From JANNAV01 sp031384695 (GTDB taxonomy: Bacteria > Pseudomonadota > Alphaproteobacteria > Rhodobacterales > Rhodobacteraceae), in the NCBI GenBank assembly GCA_031384695.1, contig JANNAV010000302.1, forward strand, positions 1 through 27,712: a DNA stretch of 27,712 nucleotides, given 5' to 3'. Positions 14,900 to 22,921 of this stretch are shown in pieces; positions within the stretch are counted from its first letter, which is position 1; every line of letters starts with the position of its first letter. The notes beneath the pieces are model-generated. The model was given only the letters and a program-made list of their open reading frames with translations. It did not search any database and was not told the DNA's origin. The position numbers and the translations under genes are program-made.

Positions 14900-15021
14900 A
14901 TCGCAAATTTTCCCTATAACAAATCCGGGCGCGCCCTGATATCCAATTGAAATACATCAATAATCCGCAATTGGCTCAAAGCAGCGGTTTGGCGGCGTTG
15001 CTGTGTTAATTGGCCTCAGCC

Positions 15022-15687
15022 TTAGCCGTTCATGGCGTCAACGGAGAAGGCTTTGGGGAAACAGCGCATCAGGGCGGCATCGAGATCGGCCATGCTGACG
15101 GGCAGGCCCAGATCGACGAGGCTGGTGACACCGTGGTCGGCGATGCCGCAGGGCACGATGCCCGAAAAATGCCCGAGGTCCGGCTCGACGTTGATCGAGA
15201 TGCCGTGGAACGACACCCAGCGGCGGAGTTTGACGCCGATGGCGGCGATTTTGGCCTCATGCGGGGTGCCATCGGGGTTTGGCGGGCGGTCGGGGCGGCT
15301 GACCCAGACACCGACGCGGCCCGCCCGGCGTTCGCCTTGCACGTTGAATTCGGCGAGGGTTGCGATCACCCAGGTTTCCAGCGCGCCGACAAACCGGCGC
15401 ACGTCGCGGCCACGGGTGTTCAGGTTCAGCATCACATAGGCCACCCGCTGACCCGGGCCATGATAAGTGTATTGCCCGCCGCGCCCCGCCACATGCACCG
15501 GAAAGCGGCCCGGATCGACCAGATCGGCGGGCTTTGATGAGGTGCCCGCAGTATAAAGGGCGGGATGTTCCAGCAGCCAGACCGCCTCGGGCGCATCACC
15601 CGCCGCGATGGCCGCGACGCGGGCTTCCATGGCGTGCAGGGTGGCCACGTAGGGGGCCAGTCCGGGCAGGTGGCTCCATTCCAGCAT
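15022..15687 (-). CDS. lipB: Octanoyl-[acyl-carrier-protein]:protein N-octanoyltransferase
   Basis: A 221-residue LipB. It transfers octanoate from ACP to the lipoyl domains of 2-oxo acid dehydrogenases and the glycine cleavage H protein, after which LipA inserts sulfur. Diagnostic segments are VWLLEHPALYTAGTSSK (36-52), GRGGQYTYHGPGQ (68-80) and the catalytic pair K146 in KIAAIGVKLRRWVSFHG and C180 in FSGIVPCGI. The same frame is open far upstream through the neighbouring gene in antisense, but the ATG at 15687 matches the family start and has AAAGG upstream. It diverges from the gene at 15814. No lipA is nearby. Confidence 0.97.
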   Translation of the reverse strand: MLEWSHLPGLAPYVATLHAMEARVAAIAAGDAPEAVWLLEHPALYTAGTSSKPADLVDPGRFPVHVAGRGGQYTYHGPGQRVAYVMLNLNTRGRDVRRFVGALETWVIATLAEFNVQGERRAGRVGVWVSRPDRPPNPDGTPHEAKIAAIGVKLRRWVSFHGISINVEPDLGHFSGIVPCGIADHGVTSLVDLGLPVSMADLDAALMRCFPKAFSVDAMNG

Positions 15688-15747
15688 GGGTTCGCCTTTG
15701 CATGCGGCACATCTGGCAGCAAGCGGCAGGGGTGTGGAAAAACCTAC

Positions 15748-15776
15748 CTGTAAGCCGCGCAAAGATGTGCTATGAT
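15748..15776 (+). promoter_or_regulatory. Extended -10 promoter of the 15814 gene
   Basis: TATGAT (15771-15776) is preceded by TGC, an extended -10 arrangement. A weak -35 (CTGTAA, 15748-15753) lies 17 bases upstream. It is placed 38 bases before the start codon in the lipB-divergent gap. Confidence 0.5.
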
Positions 15777-15813
15777 CACCGCATTTGGAAATGCGACTTT
15801 GCGGAGAGATGCG

Positions 15814-17355
15814 ATGAAACTGAAGCAGATTGCAACCGCCTGCGTGGTGTCCTCGCTGGCGTTCACCGCGCCCGAGGCGGTTTATGCCGATGCGGGTGAC
15901 GCGCTGGTGGGGGGACTGATTGGCGGTCTGATCGGTGCTGCCATCGCCAATGATCAGAACAAGAAGCGCGCGGCACCTGCGAAAACCAAAACCTCGACCA
16001 AGAGCCGGACGAAAACCAAATCGTCTTCGGGCACCAGATCGACGGCCACTTCGAGCGCGCGCGAAGCCAACCGCGAGGTGCAGACGGCGCTGAACTATTT
16101 CGAATATCCGGTGGGCACGCCGGACGGATCGATCGGGCCGAAATCGCGCGCAGCGATCTCGCAGTATCAGTTGCTGCTGGGCTATGCGCCGACCGGGCAG
16201 TTGACCGAGTTCGAGCGCAGCCTGCTGGTGGCGGGCTATCAGCGCGGGCTGGCGGGGGGCGCGCTGGTGGCGCAGACGATTGCGACGCATCCTTTGGGGG
16301 TGCGCGGGTTGCTGCTGAAGCAGCGTGACGAGATGGCGGGGCTGCCTGCTGTGGTTCCGGGTGCGCTGCCTGCGGTGTCGGCGGGGGCCACTGCCCCGGC
16401 CCCGGTGCCTGCCTTGCCGGTCCTGACGGCGGTGCCTGCGGCGCCTGCGGTGCCTGCGGTGCCTGCGGCGGCCGCTCCGGTTCTGGCGGGGGCCGCGGCC
16501 CCGGTGTTGCCGTCGTTTCTGGCCGGACAGGGGGCGAGCGTTTCCCTTGCCTCGCATTGCAATCAGGTCAGTCTGGTGACCAACACCAATGGCGGTTACA
16601 TGACGGTGGCGGCCCTGACCGACCCGGTGTTTGCCCTGGGCGAGCAGTTCTGTCTGGCGCGCACCTATGCGATGGCCAAGGGCGACGAGTTGGCGGGGTC
16701 CATCGGCGGCTTTACCCCGGCGCAGATCGCCGAGCAGTGCAAGGCGTTCGGGCCGGTGCTAGCGCCCTATGTGGCCGCCCTTTCGATCGCCCCGCGTGAC
16801 GAGGTTCTGGGGGGGGTGAACAGTTTTGTGCAAGCCTCGGGAATGGCGCCTGCGCAACTGGCGGGGACGGCCAAGATTTGCCTTGGGGTTGGCTATACCA
16901 CCAATGCGATGGATATCGCCATCGGCTCGGCGTTGTTGCTGACGGCGGTGGGCGAAAAGGCCTATGCCGAATTGATCGGCCATCATCTGGGGCAGGGGTT
17001 CGGGGTGCCGTCGCGGCCTGATCTGGCGCTGGGCTGGTATGATGTGGGGCTGGAGGCGGCGAAAGCGGGGCAGGTGGTGTTTGCGCCCGGACTGAGCGAC
17101 CGGGGCGAGTTGATCCATCTTGCGGCCTATAGGGTTGGCGGGGCGGCATCGAAGCAGCCGCTTGCCGCAACCTTGCCAGCGCCGGGCTTGCCTGCGCCAG
17201 GCTTGCCTGTGCCGGGCTTGCCAGCGCCTGCGTTGCCTGCGGCTTCGCTTCCGGCGGCAGAGGCGGCTCCGGCGGCCAAACTGCCGGTGTTCACCATGGC
17301 GACCGAAACCGTGATCAGCGCACCATTGGCGGTGGCGCCCGCGACGGCACCATAG
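15814..17355 (+). CDS. Exported Ala/Pro-rich protein with a peptidoglycan-binding-like domain
   Basis: A 513-residue envelope protein of unrecognised function. Residues 1-25 are a Sec signal peptide (cleavage likely after VYA). A Gly-rich hydrophobic stretch follows (GGLIGGLIGAAIAND, about 33-47), resembling glycine-zipper segments, then a basic Lys/Thr/Ser linker. Residues about 85-150 (REVQTALNYFEYPVGTPDGS, then IGPKSRAAISQYQLLLGY) look like a PG_binding_1 helical domain. An Ala/Pro linker (about 180-230) leads to a region with helical-repeat character and four or so cysteines (about 245-450). The tail contains five LPAPG-like pentapeptides. The ATG at 15814 gives the signal peptide; the frame is open to 15772 but those residues are not signal-like. 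The role may be in cell-wall organisation, by inference only. Confidence 0.83.
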   Translation: MKLKQIATACVVSSLAFTAPEAVYADAGDALVGGLIGGLIGAAIANDQNKKRAAPAKTKTSTKSRTKTKSSSGTRSTATSSAREANREVQTALNYFEYPVGTPDGSIGPKSRAAISQYQLLLGYAPTGQLTEFERSLLVAGYQRGLAGGALVAQTIATHPLGVRGLLLKQRDEMAGLPAVVPGALPAVSAGATAPAPVPALPVLTAVPAAPAVPAVPAAAAPVLAGAAAPVLPSFLAGQGASVSLASHCNQVSLVTNTNGGYMTVAALTDPVFALGEQFCLARTYAMAKGDELAGSIGGFTPAQIAEQCKAFGPVLAPYVAALSIAPRDEVLGGVNSFVQASGMAPAQLAGTAKICLGVGYTTNAMDIAIGSALLLTAVGEKAYAELIGHHLGQGFGVPSRPDLALGWYDVGLEAAKAGQVVFAPGLSDRGELIHLAAYRVGGAASKQPLAATLPAPGLPAPGLPVPGLPAPALPAASLPAAEAAPAAKLPVFTMATETVISAPLAVAPATAP

Positions 17356-17484
17356 GGGAGGTGGTGCCGGGGATTGAATTTATCGGCCCCCGGATTTGCG
17401 AGGGATGATTTCGGGCGGGGTGCGAAAAATCTGCTTTCCTTTGGTGCGGGGCTTGGCTAAACCACGGCCACCAAACCAAAGCGT

Positions 17485-17571
17485 GCGGATGTGGCGGAAT
17501 TGGTAGACGCGCAGCGTTGAGGTCGCTGTGGGGTAACTCCCGTGAAGGTTCGAGTCCTTTCATCCGCACCA
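17485..17571 (+). tRNA. tRNA-Leu (anticodon GAG)
   Basis: An 87-base class II tRNA with encoded CCA. Acceptor GCGGATG (17485-17491) pairs with CATCCGC (17561-17567), discriminator A17568. The anticodon stem CAGCG/CGCTG encloses TTGAGGT, with anticodon GAG at 17519-17521. The variable arm is TGGGGTAACTCCCGT and the T-arm AAGGTTCGAGTCCTT. It reads CUC/CUU leucine codons. A run of nine C residues follows shortly after the 3' end. Confidence 0.97.
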
Positions 17572-17914
17572 TTCCTGTTCCCCCCCCCTTACAGCCACGT
17601 GGCATGGTCTGGCCGGTTGCGGACAGCACCGGGATGCAATGCGTGCGGGTGCTGAAAGGAATCAGCGGCGGCGGGCTGCGGCATTCAGGGTTTCGGGTGG
17701 ATGCGGGGGGCGGATGACTGTGGGACATGCGCCTGCAAACCTGCGTTCGGATTGGCATTTCCGCCTGCGAGTACGGCGTTTTACCGCCGATTGACCTGCA
17801 TTGCAGCCGTGATGCCCTGCATAAGAACAAGTCATTTGCATTGATCGCGGGCAATGGCTTAAGTCTGATCTGGACCACGCGCAGGGAAACTGCCGGGCCG
17901 ACGGGGAGATATGC
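17572..17914 (+). other. Intergenic region upstream of the ABC importer operon, no gene seen
   Basis: About 340 bases between tRNA-Leu(GAG) and the ATPase gene. It starts with a C9 homopolymer. No frame has family support or a good ribosome binding site apart from that of the ATPase. A TTGACC hexamer near 17790 lacks a clear -10 partner. The operon promoter presumably lies in the right half, where GC content falls. Confidence 0.55.
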
Positions 17915-19018
<1,104 letters not shown>

Positions 19019-19028
19019 ACCCTTTCGG

Positions 19029-19075
19029 GGCTGCCGCGGGTTGCGGCGAACCGGGAGGCTGCCGCGGGTTGCGGC
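19029..19075 (+). repeat. Two 19-base direct repeats, each a small hairpin, between potA and potD
   Basis: GGCTGCCGCGGGTTGCGGC occurs at 19029-19047 and 19057-19075. Each copy can fold as GCCGC-GGGTT-GCGGC. The pair occupies the gap between the ATPase stop and the ribosome binding site of the binding-protein gene. Such intercistronic hairpins often stabilise the downstream mRNA or slow decay from the 3' side. Confidence 0.8.
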
Positions 19076-19112
19076 CAAGAAGAGAAGACGTTCAACAATG
19101 GGAGCTAATCGT

Positions 19113-20186
19113 ATGAGAAAACTACTTATCCTTTCAACCGCCCTGACCGTGGTGGGCTATGCCGCGCAGGCTGATGTGACGGTGATGTCCTGGGGCGGTG
19201 CCTACGGCGAGGCGCAGACCGAGGCGCATGTGAAGCCTTTTGCCGCCAAGACCGGCATTGTCACCACCATGGTGGACAGCGACAATCCGGCCACCCCGAT
19301 CAAGGCGATGGTCGAGGCGGGCGATGTGACGATTGACGTGGCCTCGGTGGAATATGCCGATGCGATCCGTCTGTGCGACGAGGGCCTGCTGGAGCCGATT
19401 GATATCGCCAGCTTGCCGGCGGGTGCCGACGGGGTGGCAGCGGCGGATGACTTTTTGCCGGGTGCCGTGACCGAGTGCGGTGTCTCGACCGACATCTGGG
19501 CCAACATCTATGCCTATGACACCACCAAGCTGACCGGCACCGTGCCTGTTACGGCGGCGGATTTCTTTGACCTTGGCAAGTTTCCCGGCAAGCGGGGCCT
19601 GAAGAAGGGTGCCAAAGCCGTGCTTGAGTTCGCGTTGATGGGGGATGGCGTAGCGCCAGCGGATATCTATGCGATGATGGGCACCCCCGAAGGCATCGAC
19701 CGCGCCTTCGCCAAGCTGGACAGCATCAAATCCGAGGTTGTCTGGTGGGAAGCGGGCGCGCAGCCGCCGCAGCTGCTTGCCGACGGTGAAGTGGTGATGA
19801 CCACCGCCTATAACGGCCGGATCTTCAACGCCGCCGTCAACGAGGGCAAGCCGTTTGCCATCGTCTGGGATGGCCAGATCTATGAGAACGAGATGTATGT
19901 GGTGCCGAAGGGTTCGCCCAACAAGGACGAGGCCATGCAGTTCATCCAGTTCGCCACCTCGACCGAAGGTCTGCAGGCACAAGCCATGCAGATCAGCTAT
20001 GGTCCGGCGCGCAAATCGGCCAACGCCACGGAAATCCTGTTCAAGGATGGCAAGACCGTGATGGGGCCGAACCTGCCGACGGCACCGGCGAACCTTGCCA
20101 ACGCGCTTGAATCTTCGTCGGCCTTCTGGGTGGACAAGGATGCCGAGTTGAACGAACGGTTCAATGCCTGGCTGGCGGCAAACTGA
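19113..20186 (+). CDS. potD: Periplasmic substrate-binding protein of the ABC importer, PotD type
   Basis: A 357-residue solute-binding protein. The signal peptide MRKLLILSTALTVVGYAAQA is cleaved before DVTVMSWGGAYGEAQ, a typical start for the spermidine/putrescine-binding family. Later family-like segments are PIKAMVEAGDVTIDVASVEY, TDIWANIYAYDTTKL and GAQPPQLLADGEVVMTTAYN (about 218-237), the ligand-cleft region. The ATG at 19113 is chosen over 19098 because GGAG lies eight bases before it and it gives a clean signal peptide. It delivers its ligand to the two permeases encoded next. It is flanked by intercistronic hairpins on both sides, which fits the need for an excess of binding protein over the membrane subunits. 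Confidence 0.92.
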   Translation: MRKLLILSTALTVVGYAAQADVTVMSWGGAYGEAQTEAHVKPFAAKTGIVTTMVDSDNPATPIKAMVEAGDVTIDVASVEYADAIRLCDEGLLEPIDIASLPAGADGVAAADDFLPGAVTECGVSTDIWANIYAYDTTKLTGTVPVTAADFFDLGKFPGKRGLKKGAKAVLEFALMGDGVAPADIYAMMGTPEGIDRAFAKLDSIKSEVVWWEAGAQPPQLLADGEVVMTTAYNGRIFNAAVNEGKPFAIVWDGQIYENEMYVVPKGSPNKDEAMQFIQFATSTEGLQAQAMQISYGPARKSANATEILFKDGKTVMGPNLPTAPANLANALESSSAFWVDKDAELNERFNAWLAAN

Positions 20187-20194
20187 TCTGATCT

Positions 20195-20224
20195 GAAATG
20201 GGCGGGGGAAACCCCGCCCATTTC
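20195..20224 (+). other. Strong GAAA-loop hairpin between potD and the first permease gene
   Basis: GAAATGGGCGGGG (20195-20207) and CCCCGCCCATTTC (20212-20224) form a perfect 13-base stem closed by a GAAA tetraloop. It starts eight bases after the potD stop and ends 18 bases before the permease start. No T run follows, so it probably blocks 3' exonucleases or causes partial termination, lowering permease relative to binding protein. Confidence 0.8.
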
Positions 20225-20242
20225 CCAGGGCAAAGGCGCGTG

Positions 20243-21508
20243 ATGACAGACATGACAGCAGGCATGTTTACGACTGGCATATTGACCACATCCGATGGCC
20301 GCCCGTTGAAGGCGGCTTTGGCGCGGGCACAGCGGCGGGCCAAGTGGCGGGCGTTTCTGCTGGTGTTGCCGCTGCTGGCGTTTGTGCTGGTGACCTTTGT
20401 GGTGCCGATTGGCACCATGCTGAAACGGTCGGTTTATCACGACGGATTTTCTGCGGCGGCACCGTCCCTTGGGGCGTGGTTTGCCGGGCATCCGCAAGGG
20501 GCCGAGATCGACGAGACGGCCTATGCCGCGTTGGTCAGCGATCTGGTGCAGATGCAGGCCAACAAGACGGCGGGATCAGCGGGCACGCGGGTGAATTACA
20601 ATTTGTCGGGGGCGATATCGCTGTTCAAGGCGGGGGCGCGGAATGCTGTGGATTTGCAGCCGCCCTATAAGGAGGTGTTGCTGGCGCTGGATGCGCGCTG
20701 GGGCGAGCCGTTGATGTGGACGGCGATGCGGGCGTCGGCCAGCGCCTATACGGCGGATTTCTATCTGGTGGCCGCCGATATGGAGCGCAACGCCGAGGGC
20801 GGGGTGCAACTGGTGGATGAGAACCGGCAGATATACAAGTATCTGTTTGTAAAGACATTTGTTCTTTCGGCATTGATCACCCTGCTGTGCCTGCTGTTGT
20901 CTTTTCCCATCGCGCATCTGCTGGCAGTGTTGCCAATGGCGCGGGCCAATCTGTTGATGATACTGGTGCTGTTGCCGTTCTGGACCTCGCTTCTGGTGCG
21001 CACCACTTCGTGGATCGCGTTGTTGCAGGAGCAGGGCATCGTCAACGATATTCTGGTGTGGCTGCGGGTGCTGGGCGATGATGGCCGCATCCGGATGATC
21101 TACAATCAGGCGGGCACGGTGATTGTGATGACGCATATCCTGTTGCCGTTCATGGTGCTGCCGCTTTATTCGGTGATGAAAACCATCCCGCCCAGCTATG
21201 CCCGCGCGGCGCGGAGTTTGGGGGCGACAAGCTGGACCACGTTCCGGCGGATCTATCTGCCGCAGACCTTGCCGGGGATCGCGGCGGGGTCGCTGTTGGT
21301 GTTCATTCTGGCGGTGGGGTATTATATTACCCCGGCGCTGGTGGGGGGTGCCGAGGGGCAGCTGATCTCGAACTTCATCGATTTCCACATGGACAAATCG
21401 AACTGGTCGCTGGCGGCGGCAATTGCGGCGGTGCTGCTGGCGGCGGTGCTGGTGCTGTATTGGCTATATGACCGGCTGATCGGCATTGACCGGCTGAAAC
21501 TGGGATGA
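20243..21508 (+). CDS. potB: ABC transporter permease, PotB type, with large periplasmic insert
   Basis: A 421-residue inner-membrane subunit. TM1 is about 35-57 (FLLVLPLLAFVLVTFVVPIG). The other helices begin near residue 198 (KTFVLSALITLLCLLLSFPI) and include the coupling EAA-type motif SYARAARSLGATSWTTFRRI near 310-330, which contacts the ATPase. Between TM1 and TM2 lies a polar segment of about 140 residues absent from E. coli PotB (about 285 residues). I believe a similar insert occurs in some alphaproteobacterial homologues. The ATG at 20243 is used; the frame extends to 20198, but that lies within the intercistronic hairpin. It pairs with the permease encoded 16 bases downstream. Confidence 0.9.
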   Translation: MTDMTAGMFTTGILTTSDGRPLKAALARAQRRAKWRAFLLVLPLLAFVLVTFVVPIGTMLKRSVYHDGFSAAAPSLGAWFAGHPQGAEIDETAYAALVSDLVQMQANKTAGSAGTRVNYNLSGAISLFKAGARNAVDLQPPYKEVLLALDARWGEPLMWTAMRASASAYTADFYLVAADMERNAEGGVQLVDENRQIYKYLFVKTFVLSALITLLCLLLSFPIAHLLAVLPMARANLLMILVLLPFWTSLLVRTTSWIALLQEQGIVNDILVWLRVLGDDGRIRMIYNQAGTVIVMTHILLPFMVLPLYSVMKTIPPSYARAARSLGATSWTTFRRIYLPQTLPGIAAGSLLVFILAVGYYITPALVGGAEGQLISNFIDFHMDKSNWSLAAAIAAVLLAAVLVLYWLYDRLIGIDRLKLG

Positions 21509-21524
21509 CGCAGGAGGATTGCTG

Positions 21525-22496
21525 ATGGCTTTGCCAAGTTATGCGTCACCGCTGGAGCGGCTGTGGCATTATACGTACCTTGGGATTTGTGCGGCGGTGT
21601 TTCTGTTTCTGATCGCCCCGATTCTGATCGTGATCCCCTTGTCGTTCAATGTGGAGCCGTATTTCTCGTTCACCGAAAAGATGCTGAGTCTTGATCCCTC
21701 GGGCTACAGTCTGCGCTGGTATGACACGTTGCTGACGCTGGGGGTGAATGCGCCGGAAGGTCCGCGCGATGCTGCGTGGTGGAGCGTGGTGTGGAATGAT
21801 GCGACATGGATCAAGGCGGCGAAAAACTCGCTTTGGGTGGGGTTATGGGCGACGATCCTTGCCACGGTGCTGGGGACGGTGGCGGCGCTGGGCCTGAGCC
21901 GGCCCGAGATGCCGTACCGGCGGGTGATCATGGCGATCCTGATCTCGCCGATGATCGTGCCGATCATCATCATCGCGGTGGGGATGTTCTTTTTCTATTC
22001 GTCAACCTGCGTGTCGCCGGATAATTTTGTAGGCCAGGCGCTGATGCCGTTCTTGTCGAAGAAGGGGTGCCTCAACAACTCGAACCTTGGGATCATCATG
22101 GCGCATGCCACTTTGGGGATTCCGTTCGTGATCATCACGGTAACGGCGACGCTTTCGGGGTTTGACCAGTCGCTGATCCGGGCGGGGGCGTCTTTGGGGG
22201 CGACACCGGCGCGGGTGTTTTTCAAGGTGGTGATGCCGCTGATCCTGCCGGGGGTGATCTCGGGCGCGCTGTTTGCCTTTGTCACCTCGTTTGACGAGGT
22301 GGTGGCGGTGCTGTTCATCGCGGGGCCCGAGCAGCAGACCATCCCGCGCCAGATGTGGAACGGCATCCGCGAGGCGATCAGCCCGGCGATATTGGCGGTG
22401 GCGACGATATTGGTGATCATCTCGATCGGGCTGTTGGCGACGGTGGAGATGCTGCGGCGGCGGTCAGAAAAGCTGCGCGGTGTCTCGCCCTATTGA
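21525..22496 (+). CDS. potC: ABC transporter permease, PotC type
   Basis: A 323-residue second membrane subunit with about six helices. TM1 is about 20-40 (ICAAVFLFLIAPILIVIPLS). The EAA-type coupling motif is RAGASLGATPARVFFKVVMP, followed by LILPGVISGALFAFVTSFDE, typical of PotC. Two unusual stretches are a Trp-rich loop after TM1 (about 60-100) and a loop near 160-186 containing C162 and C182, which may form a periplasmic disulfide. The ATG at 21525 has AGGAGG seven bases upstream; an in-frame TTG two codons earlier is rejected. It is the last gene of the importer operon, with hairpins following. Confidence 0.91.
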   Translation: MALPSYASPLERLWHYTYLGICAAVFLFLIAPILIVIPLSFNVEPYFSFTEKMLSLDPSGYSLRWYDTLLTLGVNAPEGPRDAAWWSVVWNDATWIKAAKNSLWVGLWATILATVLGTVAALGLSRPEMPYRRVIMAILISPMIVPIIIIAVGMFFFYSSTCVSPDNFVGQALMPFLSKKGCLNNSNLGIIMAHATLGIPFVIITVTATLSGFDQSLIRAGASLGATPARVFFKVVMPLILPGVISGALFAFVTSFDEVVAVLFIAGPEQQTIPRQMWNGIREAISPAILAVATILVIISIGLLATVEMLRRRSEKLRGVSPY

Positions 22497-22533
22497 GGGG
22501 GGGGACACGCGCCCCCGCACCCAGCGCCGAAGA

Positions 22534-22554
22534 GCGGGGGTTTCACACCCCCGC
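22534..22554 (+). terminator. Hairpin downstream of the ABC importer operon
   Basis: GCGGGGGT (22534-22541) pairs with ACCCCCGC (22547-22554) over TTCAC. It lies 38 bases past the potC stop in a C/G-rich tract. The C-rich right arm runs into the GTGGGATATTTGAGCA motif rather than a T run, so it is a plausible but not classical terminator. The rest of the 22497-22852 gap holds no supported gene other than the leader-like ORF at its end. Confidence 0.5.
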
Positions 22555-22560
22555 ACCCCC

Positions 22561-22584
22561 GTGGGATATTTGAGCAGCAAAGAA
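22561..22584 (+). repeat. GTGGGATATTTGAGCAGCAAAGAA motif, copy 2
   Basis: A near copy, in the opposite orientation, of the string at 14281-14300. It sits directly after a C-rich hairpin at the end of the importer operon. The AT-rich core in an otherwise very GC-rich tract is conspicuous. Confidence 0.55.
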
Positions 22585-22681
22585 GCGGGGGACAAATTTA
22601 ATCAAGTTGTCCGGAGCGGGTGCTTGCGGCGGTGGCCCTGCGGTTCTTCGCGCTGCCTGCGCGTTCCGGAACGGGCTTGGT

Positions 22682-22708
22682 GGCTTTGGCTGCATAACGG
22701 CCAAAGCC
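22682..22708. terminator. Second hairpin in the potC-RTX gap
   Basis: GGCTTTGGC (22682-22690) and GCCAAAGCC (22700-22708) form a 9-base stem with a 9-base loop. The plus-strand flank is CGCGCCATTTTAGG, a short T stretch, so it may back up termination of the importer transcript. Confidence 0.5.
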
Positions 22709-22852
22709 CGCGCCATTTTAGGTGAATCCTCGCCTTAACCGGCCGTTATTGCGGACATTCTAGCCTGTGAAAGCCCGCTTTGCGCGTGGGCAGGAACGCC
22801 CCGGACAGTCGCTCCGGGCGCGTCTGATGGGCTGATCGGCAAGAGAAATGAC

Positions 22853-22921
22853 ATGATGAAACGCAACGAACTGCGCCCGTTTAACGATTTGGCCACGCCG
22901 ATGGGAAGGGCCGCGCAATGA
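22853..22921 (+). CDS. Possible 22-residue leader peptide overlapping the RTX-Hint gene
   Basis: ATG-ATG-AAA opens a 22-codon ORF (MMKRNELRPFNDLATPMGRA, then AQ) whose TGA overlaps the ATG of the large RTX gene as ATGA. That arrangement suggests translational coupling. The ribosome binding site (AAGAGA) is weak, and the RTX gene has its own A/G-rich site (GGGAAGGG) inside the small ORF. The peptide has no recognisable domain. It could be chance: the ORF is short and there is no comparative evidence here. Confidence 0.35.
   Translation: MMKRNELRPFNDLATPMGRAAQ

Noticed and set aside
17580..17588. Run of nine C residues after tRNA-Leu(GAG) as a phase-variable tract
   Set aside because: It lies in non-coding sequence with no promoter boxes or start codon positioned to be affected.
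17517..17717. 66-codon plus-strand frame starting inside tRNA-Leu(GAG)
   Set aside because: It begins within a structural RNA gene, has no ribosome binding site, and its tail is low-complexity Gly.
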